From positions 744,001 to 808,000 of the forward strand of contig NZ_JAMXIA010000001.1 in NCBI RefSeq assembly GCF_025457425.1: a DNA stretch of 64,000 nt, in the 5' to 3' direction. Each line of letters opens with the position of its first letter. The stretch's first letter is position 1. This DNA is from Chryseobacterium foetidum (lineage in GTDB: Bacteria; Bacteroidota; Bacteroidia; Flavobacteriales; Weeksellaceae). A program made the position numbers and the translations under genes. The notes beneath the pieces were generated by a model, which saw only the letters and a list, made by a program, of their open reading frames with translations, did no database searches and was not told the origin of the DNA. Shown one piece after another: positions 52,769 to 61,005 of the stretch.

Positions 52769-52776
52769 CAAAAATA
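52769..52776 (-). promoter_or_regulatory. -7 element (TATTTTTG) of the ATPase/TOPRIM unit
   Basis: The reverse strand reads TATTTTTG, 44 nt before the ATG at 52724. Confidence 0.5.
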
Positions 52777-52874
52777 AGAAAGAAATAACATTATAAAATA
52801 CGGTTTCCCTTAAAACACCGAAAAAAACAACAAACATTCTTCTAAAAATATTCAAATCAAAACCTCCCAACACC

Positions 52875-53035
52875 TCCGTTTATTTAAAACAACCCTGTTA
52901 GTACCTTCCGTACTCCTCCGGAAGTCTCCCACAAGTTTTAGGAAACCTTCGGAGGACTTCTTTGATTTAAAACAACCCTGTTTGTAACTTCCGGAGCACT
53001 CCGTTGGTTTAAAATAAGACTGTTTGCTACCACAG
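52875..53035. repeat. Three degenerate tandem units before the DUF6261-like gene
   Basis: TTTAAAACAACCCTGTT with variants recurs starting at 52883, 52966 and 53008, each near CTCCG/TTCCGGAG phrases. The last copy supplies the TTTG of the next promoter. No ORF was seen in 52725-53085. Confidence 0.65.
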
Positions 53036-53053
53036 AAGTTTTTTATATATTTG
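53023..53053 (+). promoter_or_regulatory. Bacteroidota promoter (TTTG-19-TATATTTG)
   Basis: TTTG at 53023-53026 and TATATTTG at 53046-53053 are 19 bp apart, fitting the flavobacterial -33/-7 consensus. The ATG at 53086 is 32 nt further. Confidence 0.65.
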
Positions 53054-53085
53054 ATTTCTAATTTATTAATTAAAAACGCAAACAG

Positions 53086-53784
53086 ATGAAAATTGCACTC
53101 ACTAAGCTGAGCACTAAAGATCTTGCGACTTTGGCTCAAAGAATTATTTCAAACATTCAGTCAGGAAAATATCCTGTCATTTCCAACCATCCTCTTACCG
53201 CAACTCTGCAGAATTCCTACACCGAATACGATGCGGTCTACACCAAGCAAATCTACAGCGGAAAAGGAAAAGACGTTGCCACGGCAGACTTTGAAAGGGA
53301 TGTTGCCTACAGCAGTCTCAAAGCTTTTCTGAACGGCTACCGAAAGCTACAGTCGGCACCCAATTCTCAGTCGGCGGAAGATCTGTACAGTGTTTTCAAA
53401 ACTTTCGGACTGGATCTCAACCGCCTCAGCTACTCCTCACAAACCGCCCAGATGACCAAGCTCATTGAAGCATTGGAAAGTCCTGAAAACCAACAGAAAA
53501 TTGCCCTTCTTTCTGTGAACACTGCATTCGCAGATATGAAAACAAAACACGAAACTTTTGAAACCGTGTTTGGCGAACAGGCAGAAGCCAATGCCGGTCT
53601 CAGACAGATGACCAGTGCAAGCGCCATCCGCCGCGATCTGGAGAAAAACCTCAAAACCTATCTCAATCTCCTCACCGCTATGAAAAACGTCCCCGACTGG
53701 AAACTCCTCTACAGCGATACCAACGAGCTGGTAAAAGCAGCAAAAAATTCGGAGATCAAAAGGAAAGAAGAAAAACCGGAATAA
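53086..53784 (+). CDS. DUF6261-like protein
   Basis: 232 residues, largely helical. LSTKDLATLAQRIISNIQSG, FLNGYRKLQSAPNSQSAEDL and FKTFGLDLNRLSYSSQTAQM are the visible segments, and the last ~30 residues are charged. The pattern resembles DUF6261, a Bacteroidota-specific family often next to repeats; the match is from memory. No leader or membrane segment is present. A clear promoter precedes and a hairpin follows. Confidence 0.65.
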   Translation: MKIALTKLSTKDLATLAQRIISNIQSGKYPVISNHPLTATLQNSYTEYDAVYTKQIYSGKGKDVATADFERDVAYSSLKAFLNGYRKLQSAPNSQSAEDLYSVFKTFGLDLNRLSYSSQTAQMTKLIEALESPENQQKIALLSVNTAFADMKTKHETFETVFGEQAEANAGLRQMTSASAIRRDLEKNLKTYLNLLTAMKNVPDWKLLYSDTNELVKAAKNSEIKRKEEKPE

Positions 53785-53793
53785 ATTATAAGT

Positions 53794-53818
53794 ACTCAGC
53801 GGAATGCTGAGTTTTTTG
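53794..53818 (+). terminator. Terminator of the DUF6261-like gene
   Basis: ACTCAGC (53794-53800) pairs with GCTGAGT (53806-53812), followed by TTTTT. Confidence 0.85.
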
Positions 53819-53842
53819 TTTAAATAATCTAAAGTCGAGCTA

Positions 53843-54452
53843 CCGTCAGTTCGAGTAGGTTTTTGAAGAAAACCGTATCGAGAACTTTTTGTTTGACAGA
53901 CAGATTTTATTCTTCGGTTCACTGGTTCTCGATACATTTTTCTCCGCTTTGCTGCGAAAAACACTCGAAATGACGGTTATAAAATAGGCGTCGAAGCAGT
54001 GCGTCAGTTCGAGTAGGTTTTTGAAAAAAACCATATCGAGAACTTTTTGTTTGACAGACAGATTTTGCGCTTCAGTTCACTGGTTCTCGATACATTTTTT
54101 CTTCACTTCGTTTCGAAAAAACACTCGAACTGACGGGGGAATTCACTAACGTGAATGTGGCGTCAGTTCGAGTAGATTTTTGAAAAAAAACATATTGAGA
54201 ACTTTTTGAATGACAGACAGGTTTTGTGCTTCAGTTCACTGGTTCTCGATACATTTTTTCTTCACTTCGTTTCGAAAAAACACTCGAACTGACGGGGGAA
54301 TTCACTAACGTGAATGTGGCGTCAGTTCGAGTAGGTTTTTGAAGAAAATCGTATCGAGAACTTTTTGAATGACAGACAGGTTTTGTACTTCGGTTCACTG
54401 GTTCTCGATACATTTTTCTCCGCTTTGCTGCGAAAAACACTCGAATTGACGG
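53843..54452. repeat. Tandem array of four ~134-bp palindromic elements
   Basis: Units at 53843-53976, 54002-54136, 54161-54295 and 54320-54452. Each begins CGTCAGTTCGAGT and ends ACTCGAAnTGACGG, with nested TATCGAGAAC/GTTCTCGATA arms. Spacers are 24-25 bp; spacers 2 and 3 (54137-54160, 54296-54319) are identical and contain ATTCAC-TAAC-GTGAAT. It fills the 780-bp gap between two genes and encodes nothing credible. Confidence 0.9.
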
Positions 54453-54508
54453 ATTTTTTCATGACTAACCGCAATACGTTTTTGTTTTAAAATATTAATA
54501 ATAAATCA

Positions 54509-54516
54509 TACTTTTG
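54509..54516 (+). promoter_or_regulatory. -7 element (TACTTTTG) of the YeeZ-like gene
   Basis: Consensus TAnnTTTG, 48 nt before the ATG at 54565. Confidence 0.5.
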
Positions 54517-54564
54517 AACTTCAAAAAAAATCAAATTTTCAAAATTAATATCAAAAGAAATTAA

Positions 54565-55323
54565 ATGAAAAAACTAGGAATCATCGGTTGCGGCTGGCTT
54601 GGAAACCACGTCGCAGATCGGCTATCAAACCAATATCAAATTTTCGCAACAACGACTACAAAATCGAAAGTTGACGAGTTTGAATCTAAAGGTTTTCAGG
54701 CAACACTGGTAGATTTCCCGAATGAACTGGATTCTGAAATGAAAGCATGGGAAGCTGCAAAAGAATTAGATGCAATAATCATCAGCGTTCCGTTTTCGGG
54801 AATCAGAGGTGCGCAAATTCCTATGAATGACAAGAGAGAAAACCTGCTGAATTTTCTTGGGGATTTTCAAGGTCAGCTTTTTCTGATGAGCTCCACTGGC
54901 GTTTATGCTCAGGAAGATCGGGAATTTACTGAAGACGATCAGCCTGCAAAAGATGTAGAAAGTGAAAGTTTTATTTTAGAAAAATTTTCTAAAACAAATA
55001 TCCTGAGATTGGCAGGATTGATGGGCGGTGCAAGACTTTTGAAAAATTATAACATCTCAGGTCTGGATCAGTTGGTGAATCATATTCATTATGCAGATAT
55101 TGCTTCGGTCATTGAAAAAATGCTGGAAAATCATTCTGAATCTAAGGTTTACAATGTCGTTGCCCCAATTCATCCGAATAAAGAAGAGGTAATCAATGCG
55201 CAGCAAGATTTGCCTTATGATGGTGAGAGAACGACGGTGGGAAGAACTATTTCTCCTGAAAAATTAATTAAAGAATTGGATTTTGAATTTCAATATCCCG
55301 ATCCGAGGTATTTTCATTTGTAA
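54565..55323 (+). CDS. NAD(P)-binding YeeZ-like epimerase-family protein
   Basis: 252 residues. LGIIGCGWLGNHVADRL is the Rossmann motif, followed by IISVPFSGIRG, LFLMSSTGVYAQEDRE (Ser/Tyr positions of extended SDRs) and NHIHYADIASVIEKML. This matches the YeeZ-like atypical NAD-dependent epimerase group. The reaction is unknown. It is monocistronic. Confidence 0.83.
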   Translation: MKKLGIIGCGWLGNHVADRLSNQYQIFATTTTKSKVDEFESKGFQATLVDFPNELDSEMKAWEAAKELDAIIISVPFSGIRGAQIPMNDKRENLLNFLGDFQGQLFLMSSTGVYAQEDREFTEDDQPAKDVESESFILEKFSKTNILRLAGLMGGARLLKNYNISGLDQLVNHIHYADIASVIEKMLENHSESKVYNVVAPIHPNKEEVINAQQDLPYDGERTTVGRTISPEKLIKELDFEFQYPDPRYFHL

Positions 55324-55345
55324 AAATTCTATCCGGGAATTTCAA

Positions 55346-55506
55346 CGCAAAGATTTAATTTAAAGCTGAAAAAATTTTAAGGAGCAAAGGATTGAGGCAA
55401 GCCTCATTAAGCGTGAACATATCAAAATACAACTGTTTTATCAAGTCAAATTTTATGATTCTTTTTTGCTTTTTATTTTTATTAAGAATTGGATTAAATC
55501 TTTGCG
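55346..55506. repeat. MITE-like element with 14-bp perfect inverted ends
   Basis: CGCAAAGATTTAAT (55346-55359) is the exact reverse complement of ATTAAATCTTTGCG (55493-55506). Inside is GAGGCAAGCCTC. It occupies most of the 263-bp gap before the toxin-antitoxin pair. Confidence 0.65.
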
Positions 55507-55547
55507 CTAATATTATTTTTCCATTTCAAATAAATTAAGAATTTTAC

Positions 55548-55555
55548 TATATTTG
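55548..55555 (+). promoter_or_regulatory. -7 element (TATATTTG) of the toxin-antitoxin operon
   Basis: Consensus TAnnTTTG, 31 nt before the ATG at 55587. Confidence 0.55.
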
Positions 55556-55586
55556 TCTCATAAAATGATATTAAATCTATAAAATT

Positions 55587-55925
55587 ATGATAGCTGAAAT
55601 AGAAAAATATATAGAAATTCAAAATAACATTGATGAGATTCTGAAAAATTCTCCTTTTAAAATGTCTTACATTATAGAGAAATCAGGAATTAAAAAGCCT
55701 ACGTTTTTCAAGAAATTAAAGGAAAAAAGATTTACACCTGAAGAACTTTTGGTTATTTCAAAAACCATCGAACCTAAGGAATGGAGAAATGAAACAAAAG
55801 GAGAAATTCTGGAATCGTTGAAAAAGGCTCAGGAAGAAATTGATAACGGAGAAACAACAGACTTTTATGACTTCGTAGCAGAACGCAGAGAAAGATTAAA
55901 AACTCTTAAAAATGCGAAAGGTTAA
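55587..55925 (+). CDS. HTH-containing putative antitoxin
   Basis: 112 residues. A helix-turn-helix is plausible at SYIIEKSGIKKPTFFKKLKE (about residues 31-50). The C-terminal ~40 residues are charged and helical (LKKAQEEIDNGETTDFYDFV), as expected for a segment that binds a ParE-like toxin. It is not a recognised classical antitoxin family. It overlaps the toxin start by 14 bp, which strongly links the pair. Confidence 0.75.
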   Translation: MIAEIEKYIEIQNNIDEILKNSPFKMSYIIEKSGIKKPTFFKKLKEKRFTPEELLVISKTIEPKEWRNETKGEILESLKKAQEEIDNGETTDFYDFVAERRERLKTLKNAKG

Positions 55926-56217
55926 AATTTCTTCCCAAGCAAGGCTTGACTTAATCAGAATTGAAGAATATCTTTTAGATAATTGGAGTGAGAAAGTTGC
56001 CGATGACTTTTATGAAAAACTCCTTGATGCTATTGATATTCTGGAAATGACCAATGTGAATTTTGAAAGATATTTGGATACGGATTTTAGAAAATTTCTT
56101 TTAACAAAACATAAATATATCATATATAGGGTTATAGGTAATGAAATGACCGTAGTTCGCATCCTACAAAACTTCAAAAACCCTGAAGATAATTACGATT
56201 CTCTGAAAGATCTGTAA
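55912..56217 (+). CDS. ParE/RelE-superfamily toxin
   Basis: 101 residues. VKISSQARLDLIRIEEYLLD and NWSEKVADDFYEKLLDAIDI give the N-terminal helices, and HKYIIYRVIGNEMTVVRILQ with NFKNPEDNYDSL the C-terminal sheet of the ParE-type fold. Members act on gyrase or on ribosome-bound mRNA; the target here is not readable. It overlaps the antitoxin and is followed 12 bp later by the peroxidase gene. Confidence 0.85.
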   Translation: MRKVKISSQARLDLIRIEEYLLDNWSEKVADDFYEKLLDAIDILEMTNVNFERYLDTDFRKFLLTKHKYIIYRVIGNEMTVVRILQNFKNPEDNYDSLKDL

Positions 56218-56229
56218 AAACACAAACTC

Positions 56230-57237
56230 TTGTATTCAAAACTGAAATATTTTGCCTTTGCATCTTTTTTACTGCTGCTGTTTTCCTACAGTCTGCAGGA
56301 TATTGGGTTGATTTATCCCTCCTATTTTCCAAAACCTGTTTATGATTTTAAAAAGAAGCCGCTGAAAAAGGCGACAATTGAGCTTGGAAGAAAGCTTTTT
56401 TATGATCCTATTTTATCGAGAAACAATACCATTTCCTGTTCATCCTGTCATAATTCCAATCAGGCTTTTTCGCATGCGGGAAATCATTTGAGTAAAGGGA
56501 TTGAGGACGGAATCGGGGACAGAAATTCTCCTGCAATCTTTAATCTTGCGTGGCAGAAAAATTTTATGTGGGATGGCGTGATTCCAAATATTGATGCACA
56601 GGCTTTGGCTCCGATCAATCATCCTGCGGAAATGGGGGAAGATATTAATACTGCTGTTCGAAAACTCAATAAATCAAAGGAATACAGAACGCTTTTCTAC
56701 AAAAGTTTTGGCGACAGTGTGGCAACTTCTGAACGTCTGATGAAGGCGCTTTCACAATTTCAGCTGACGATTGTTTCGGCCAATTCTAAATATGATAAAG
56801 TGAAACAGAAAAAGGCTCAATTTACAGATTCTGAAAAGAAAGGTTATCATCTGTATCAGCAAAACTGCAGTTCATGCCACAGCGAACCTCTTTTCTCCAC
56901 CTACGGTTTTGCCAATAACGGGCTTCCCGCCGACCCCAAATTAGACGACCACGGAAAATGGAATAAATCTTTTGAGCCGGCTGATCAATGGATGTTTAAG
57001 ATTCCAAGTCTGAGAAACCTCGGTTATACTTATCCTTACATGCACGACGGCAGATTTAAAACTTTAGATGAAGTTTTGGATCATTATGAAAAAGGAATTG
57101 TGAAAAGCGCGACTTTAGCGAAACAGCTTGAAAAACCGGTAGTTTTTAATGTAAAAGAAAGAAAAGATTTGCTGTCTTTTTTGGCAACTTTAAATGATTC
57201 TACTTTAGTTTCAAACCAAAATTATCAGAAAAAATAA
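56230..57237 (+). CDS. Di-heme cytochrome c peroxidase (MauG/CcpA type)
   Basis: 335 residues. The start is a TTG at 56230, because no Met lies near the leader (FAFASFLLLLFSYSLQ). The first heme motif CSSCHNSNQ is near residue 75 and the second CSSCHSEPL near residue 220. LGRKLFYDPILSRNNTISCS and FKIPSLRNLGYTYPYMHDGR complete the family signature. It reduces H2O2 in the periplasm using cytochrome electrons. It is 12 bp downstream of the toxin gene. Confidence 0.9.
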   Translation: MYSKLKYFAFASFLLLLFSYSLQDIGLIYPSYFPKPVYDFKKKPLKKATIELGRKLFYDPILSRNNTISCSSCHNSNQAFSHAGNHLSKGIEDGIGDRNSPAIFNLAWQKNFMWDGVIPNIDAQALAPINHPAEMGEDINTAVRKLNKSKEYRTLFYKSFGDSVATSERLMKALSQFQLTIVSANSKYDKVKQKKAQFTDSEKKGYHLYQQNCSSCHSEPLFSTYGFANNGLPADPKLDDHGKWNKSFEPADQWMFKIPSLRNLGYTYPYMHDGRFKTLDEVLDHYEKGIVKSATLAKQLEKPVVFNVKERKDLLSFLATLNDSTLVSNQNYQKK

Positions 57238-57253
57238 TTTAAGATTTAAACCA

Positions 57254-57284
57254 ATAAAAAACCTGTAATGAAGCAGGTTTACGT
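57254..57284. terminator. Bidirectional terminator
   Basis: AAACCTG (57259-57265) pairs with CAGGTTT (57274-57280), with an A tract before and T-rich DNA after. It lies between convergent genes. Confidence 0.7.
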
Positions 57285-57285
57285 T

Positions 57286-57786
57286 TTATTTATTGACTAA
57301 AATATTCTCAACCGATTCTAAAATTTCTCTTTCAATATCTTCTTCAGAAAGATTATCGAGTGTGTAATTTTTTTCTTTCAAAGCTGCATTTCCCGTTCCG
57401 TTCTGGAAAATTGTGTCCTGATGAATGACGATTCTTTTTAAATTTTTATCAGCCACAAACATAATATGGGGAAACTTGTCATTTGCATAGAAATTAGAAT
57501 CCACATTTCTGGAAATCTGCAATTTGATATTGGTGTGAGAATTAATACCTAAACCGTTTTTAATCTCTTCACTAAAGGAAATCTTACAGCCAAAACCGTT
57601 CTCACGAAGCATTCTTCTGAATTCCTGCATTTTGGGATCGATAAAGTTCTTACACAAAGTTCTGAAACCTTCGATAAATAAATCGTCTTCACTTTTTTTC
57701 TTTTCCATGCTCTCTTTGAGCTTCTGTTCTTCAGATTTTAAATTGGAAAAGAGAGAATTGAGTTTATTGATATTTTCTTCTTTCAT
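57286..57786 (-). CDS. Hypothetical coiled-coil protein
   Basis: 166 residues from the ATG at 57786 (MKEENINKLNSLFS). The first ~60 residues are a charged helix likely to form a coiled coil (LKSEEQKLKESMEKKKSEDD), and the rest is mixed, with KISFSEEIKNGLGINSHT and FPHIMFVADKNLKRIVI. The longer reading frame to 57915 is an artefact of hexamer repeats that read as Asn-Leu pairs. No family was recognised. Confidence 0.72.
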   Translation of the reverse strand: MKEENINKLNSLFSNLKSEEQKLKESMEKKKSEDDLFIEGFRTLCKNFIDPKMQEFRRMLRENGFGCKISFSEEIKNGLGINSHTNIKLQISRNVDSNFYANDKFPHIMFVADKNLKRIVIHQDTIFQNGTGNAALKEKNYTLDNLSEEDIEREILESVENILVNK

Positions 57787-57789
57787 TTT

Positions 57790-57846
57790 TTGGTTAAGGC
57801 TGAGGTTAAGGTTAAGGTTAAGGTTGAGATTGAGGTTGAGGTTTAT
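57790..57846. repeat. GGTTAA/GGTTGA hexamer tandem repeat
   Basis: About nine units of AAGGTT/GAGGTT/GAGATT. On the minus strand they read as a run of Asn-Leu codons upstream of the coiled-coil gene. Confidence 0.8.
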
Positions 57847-57848
57847 AA

Positions 57849-58526
57849 TTAAAATCTTCTTTCTCTTCTGAGTTCTGAAACAACGATTGTGCTTGAAATA
57901 CTGTCGTGCAGGCACTGATTTCTCCTGTTGAAAAAGAACATGAAAAAGCCTATAAAAAATGTCATTACATTTAGGATATTGACGAAAAACCTACCGGTTG
58001 CCTGTCCGAAATTTACTTTCATTCCGTCTGTGCTCAAAAGTTTTATGTTTGCTGCTTTTTGTCCGAGTGTCTGCTGATCGGTACCGCTGTGCATCAGTGA
58101 AAAATACAGCCATCCTGGCAGCACCAGAATAAGCATTGCCGGTAAAATTATTACCAAAACATCCAGCAATCTCGCTCCGAGTCTTTCTCCGAAATTAGCA
58201 AAGCGGTACTGAACAATCTCGTTTTCGTAATACACTTTAATAGTATTATCATTCAGATATTCAATATTCCCGATTCTGTAATTGACATCATTGGTTGTTT
58301 GAGGAAGGCTGGGTGGCACTACCTGAATTTCTTTGCTTAGATTGATGGTTGGAGAAGCTGTTTCAAAAAGGCATTTGAGTTCGTACAGTTTTTCAGCTTC
58401 TGTCCAGTTGTTGAGGCCGCCATGCCAGATCAGGGTATATCTTTTTACATCCTGCGACCTGAGTTCTTCCAAAGTATAGGGACCTTTTTTGTCTATCCCG
58501 TCATGAATAAAATACTTTTGTTCCAT
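57849..58526 (-). CDS. GYF_2 plus RDD-family membrane protein
   Basis: 225 residues. The N-terminal GYF_2 domain is YFIHDGIDKKGPYTLEELRS with WHGGLNNWTEAEKL. The RDD membrane domain starts near residue 100 (FGERLGARLLDVLVIILPAM) and includes GTDQQTLGQKAANIKLLSTD and NRRNQCLHDSISSTIVV. The combination suggests a sensor or assembly protein in the inner membrane. Its role is unknown. Confidence 0.9.
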   Translation of the reverse strand: MEQKYFIHDGIDKKGPYTLEELRSQDVKRYTLIWHGGLNNWTEAEKLYELKCLFETASPTINLSKEIQVVPPSLPQTTNDVNYRIGNIEYLNDNTIKVYYENEIVQYRFANFGERLGARLLDVLVIILPAMLILVLPGWLYFSLMHSGTDQQTLGQKAANIKLLSTDGMKVNFGQATGRFFVNILNVMTFFIGFFMFFFNRRNQCLHDSISSTIVVSELRRERRF

Positions 58527-58624
58527 CGTTGTTGTTTATATTTATGAGGCGTAAATATATAAAATACGAACAATTTTTTTGTATTTTTTTTCACAATATA
58601 AAGAAAATATTGCATCAAATTCTA

Positions 58625-59095
58625 CTATTTAAGTTTCATTCTCAACAGCGGATAAGCTCTACCCTGCTCATCTTTTTCGGTTCTTTCCAAAATTTCAAAG
58701 CCAGATTTCCGATAAAACTTTAAAGCATTTTCATTTTGCTCGTTCACGTCAAGCTGATTTGCTTCCAACTTGTTTACGGCAAATTCCAGCAGACTTTTTC
58801 CTAAACCCTGACCAAAATACTGAGGTTCGAGAAACAGCATTTCAATTTTATTACTGTGTACTCCAACGAAACCTATAACGATATCTTCATCGGTGAGACA
58901 AAAGACCTCAAATTGATTAAAATCTATACTGTTGACGAGTATTTTTATCTCTTCAAAATCTGTCTGACTCAAAAAATGATGTGTCGCAAGAACCGATCTT
59001 TCCCATATTGAAAGAATTTGTGGCCGGTAAATATCCTGATAAGGTTTGATTTCAATCAACCTGTTCACAGAAATTTTGTTTTCAGAAGTATTCAT
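58625..59095 (-). CDS. GNAT-family N-acetyltransferase
   Basis: 156 residues. IKPYQDIYRPQILSIWERSV opens the domain, the acetyl-CoA loop is LEPQYFGQGLGKSLLEFAV, and the C-terminal NEQNENALKFYRKSGFEILE is typical of GNAT proteins. The acceptor is unknown. A consensus -7 element lies 21 nt upstream of its start. Confidence 0.9.
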   Translation of the reverse strand: MNTSENKISVNRLIEIKPYQDIYRPQILSIWERSVLATHHFLSQTDFEEIKILVNSIDFNQFEVFCLTDEDIVIGFVGVHSNKIEMLFLEPQYFGQGLGKSLLEFAVNKLEANQLDVNEQNENALKFYRKSGFEILERTEKDEQGRAYPLLRMKLK

Positions 59096-59116
59096 TTGAT
59101 CTTAGATAATCTGTTT

Positions 59117-59124
59117 CAAATTTA
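59117..59124 (-). promoter_or_regulatory. -7 element (TAAATTTG) of the GNAT gene
   Basis: The reverse strand reads TAAATTTG, 21 nt before the ATG at 59095. Confidence 0.55.
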
Positions 59125-59222
59125 ATATAAAAATATTTTTGATAACAGATAAAGTGGACATGAAGATTAAGTTTTTTGTTGATTATATTTCCTATTTTCG
59201 TGAAGTCAAAATTACATAGCTG

Positions 59223-60251
59223 ATGGAAAAAATCTTCGTTACATTCATTCTTTTGCTGAGTTTTGCACTGTTTCATTCCCAGAAAAAGATCAGAGAAAAA
59301 CATGTTGTCTTTTCTGATGCAAAGTATTATTATAAAAAAAAGATAATAAATGGAGAATTTCTTATAAAATTTGAAAAGCCAAAAGAAATTTTCTCAGAAA
59401 AATCATACTTCAGCGAGGGTATTAAAAACGGATTCAGTTCTATTTACAGATTTGGAAAACTGGAAGAAAACGGAAAATATAACAATAATTTAAGGGAAGG
59501 TCTTTGGTTTAAATATTTTCATCACAATACGGAAGTTGTTCAAATCAGTTATTATAAAAAAGGCAAAAAAGAAGGACTGGAATTAAAAAATAATTTTTCC
59601 GGATCAATTGACAGTCTTTATTACAGAAATGGCGAATTGGATGGTCAGAGTAAAATCGGTGGTCAGTATGAAACTTATCGATCCGGCAAACTCGTTTTCA
59701 GAGAAGTGAAAGACAAATATAATAATCCTGAGCTACAATGTAAGTACACAGATAAGACTTCACTTTGCGTGAGAAAACAGCCCTCGGATGAGCAGGTTGA
59801 AGGATATGTGATTATTGATTCGATTTCCAAAAAAGACAATTTTACAGAAATGAAGACTTTTGTGAATGGAAATTACCATCGGAAAGTAACTTTTTTTAAG
59901 GAAAAACTCAAGGATATTTATCACTACGAAATTAAGATTTATAATTTTGACAGCCTCACAAAGGTCTATGATTTAACATCATATGACACCGAAAATGAAT
60001 CGTTTTATTTCACTCAATATAATTACAGAACTTATTATTCAAAAGAGAAAAAAGAATTTATTGACACAGATATCAGCGAATGTAACCTGTATCAATTGAA
60101 ATTTTGTGAAGATAATTATTCGGCGGAGTTCAAAGTCACCTACATTAAAAAAAATCCTGCGGGAAATACTACGATTGAAACTAAACAAATTGAACGTGCT
60201 GACTTCCCTTACCGTTGTCGCTGTGATAAAGAGAATTTTATTTTAGACTGA
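59223..60251 (+). CDS. Secreted MORN-variant repeat protein
   Basis: 342 residues. It has a Sec leader (MEKIFVTFILLLSFALFHSQ). The mature part has MORN-variant phrases around residues 60-160 (EGIKNGFSSIYRFGKLEENG; GLWFKYFHHNTEVVQISYYK; GELDGQSKIGGQYETYRSGK). The C-terminal half is beta-rich and ends with three Cys (RCRCDKE and an earlier DISECN). The function of the family in flavobacteria is unclear. A hairpin follows. Confidence 0.8.
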   Translation: MEKIFVTFILLLSFALFHSQKKIREKHVVFSDAKYYYKKKIINGEFLIKFEKPKEIFSEKSYFSEGIKNGFSSIYRFGKLEENGKYNNNLREGLWFKYFHHNTEVVQISYYKKGKKEGLELKNNFSGSIDSLYYRNGELDGQSKIGGQYETYRSGKLVFREVKDKYNNPELQCKYTDKTSLCVRKQPSDEQVEGYVIIDSISKKDNFTEMKTFVNGNYHRKVTFFKEKLKDIYHYEIKIYNFDSLTKVYDLTSYDTENESFYFTQYNYRTYYSKEKKEFIDTDISECNLYQLKFCEDNYSAEFKVTYIKKNPAGNTTIETKQIERADFPYRCRCDKENFILD

Positions 60252-60253
60252 AA

Positions 60254-60290
60254 AAGAAATCCCAAACTTCCATTTCGGGATTTCTTATAA
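60254..60290. terminator. Bidirectional terminator
   Basis: AAGAAATCCC (60254-60263) pairs with GGGATTTCTT (60277-60286). It lies between convergent genes. Confidence 0.75.
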
Positions 60291-60319
60291 TGATTTTAAG
60301 ATATTTTTCTACACTTTAT

Positions 60320-60838
60320 TTACTTTTTTGCAGCAAAAACAGTTTTAATTTTTTCCAGTTCGTCCTTTTTTAATTTGGTTGTTTTGGCCAGTTTTTTAAT
60401 GAAACTATCCACTTCTTCAGGCGCAGACGGGCAGCCAATATTGTCCTTCTTTTCGTCGATTGAATTTTCTTCCATCTCACCATTTGAATTGATAATTACC
60501 CAAAACGGAATTCCCTGATCTTCACTACCACCGTACTTTTTTAAAACCTGATCGCCTCCTGCATTCTCAAGATTTTTTTTGTTTGGAGATTCCATCACAG
60601 TCAGATGTGTTGTAACAAAATATTTAGTAAAGTAAGGTTTAACTTCCGGTTTCTGAAGATTCTGATCCATCTTTTTGCACCATCCACACCATGAGGCATG
60701 AAAAATGAGAAGCACTTTTTTCTGTTCTTTTTTAGCCTGCGCCAAAGCATTGGACATTACAACATCTGCACTTTCCTGAGCACTGACAAAAGAAATACTG
60801 AAAAGGCAAACGATGAAGGTGAGGATTAGTTTTTTCAT
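60320..60838 (-). CDS. Secreted thioredoxin-family protein
   Basis: 172 residues. A Sec leader (LTFIVCLFSISFVSAQ) precedes a thioredoxin fold whose active site is HASWCGWCKKMDQN (CxxC near residue 50). The conserved Pro before strand 4 is in GIPFWVI. It is probably a periplasmic disulfide reductase. A strong -7 element precedes the gene. Confidence 0.9.
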   Translation of the reverse strand: MKKLILTFIVCLFSISFVSAQESADVVMSNALAQAKKEQKKVLLIFHASWCGWCKKMDQNLQKPEVKPYFTKYFVTTHLTVMESPNKKNLENAGGDQVLKKYGGSEDQGIPFWVIINSNGEMEENSIDEKKDNIGCPSAPEEVDSFIKKLAKTTKLKKDELEKIKTVFAAKK

Positions 60839-60860
60839 TTAACTTAGAATTAATTTTAAG

Positions 60861-60868
60861 CAAATATA
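60861..60868 (-). promoter_or_regulatory. -7 element (TATATTTG) of the thioredoxin-like gene
   Basis: The reverse strand reads TATATTTG, 22 nt before the ATG at 60838. Confidence 0.6.
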
Positions 60869-61005
60869 ACAAAAGTACGTTCCGTTTTGAAAAATGTTCT
60901 GGTAATATTATTTTATGTCAAAAATCAGACAGACCTCACTGATTCTCACAAATTTCAGTTTTTACTATGAGAAAATTTTATCAAATTTAATATTAAAATT
61001 GAAAA

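Noticed and set aside
54231..54440. Repeated reading frames on the minus strand of the array (FFAAKRRKMYREPVN)
   Set aside because: The same peptide appears once per palindromic unit, so it reflects the repeat and not a gene.
53843..54452. Possible CRISPR array
   Set aside because: The repeats are ~134 bp and self-complementary, and two of the three spacers are identical. CRISPR repeats are 20-50 bp with unique spacers, and no cas gene is near.
57787..57915. N-terminal extension of the coiled-coil protein with alternating Asn-Leu residues
   Set aside because: The residues come from hexamer tandem repeats that are found in many intergenic gaps; the first plausible start is the ATG at 57786.
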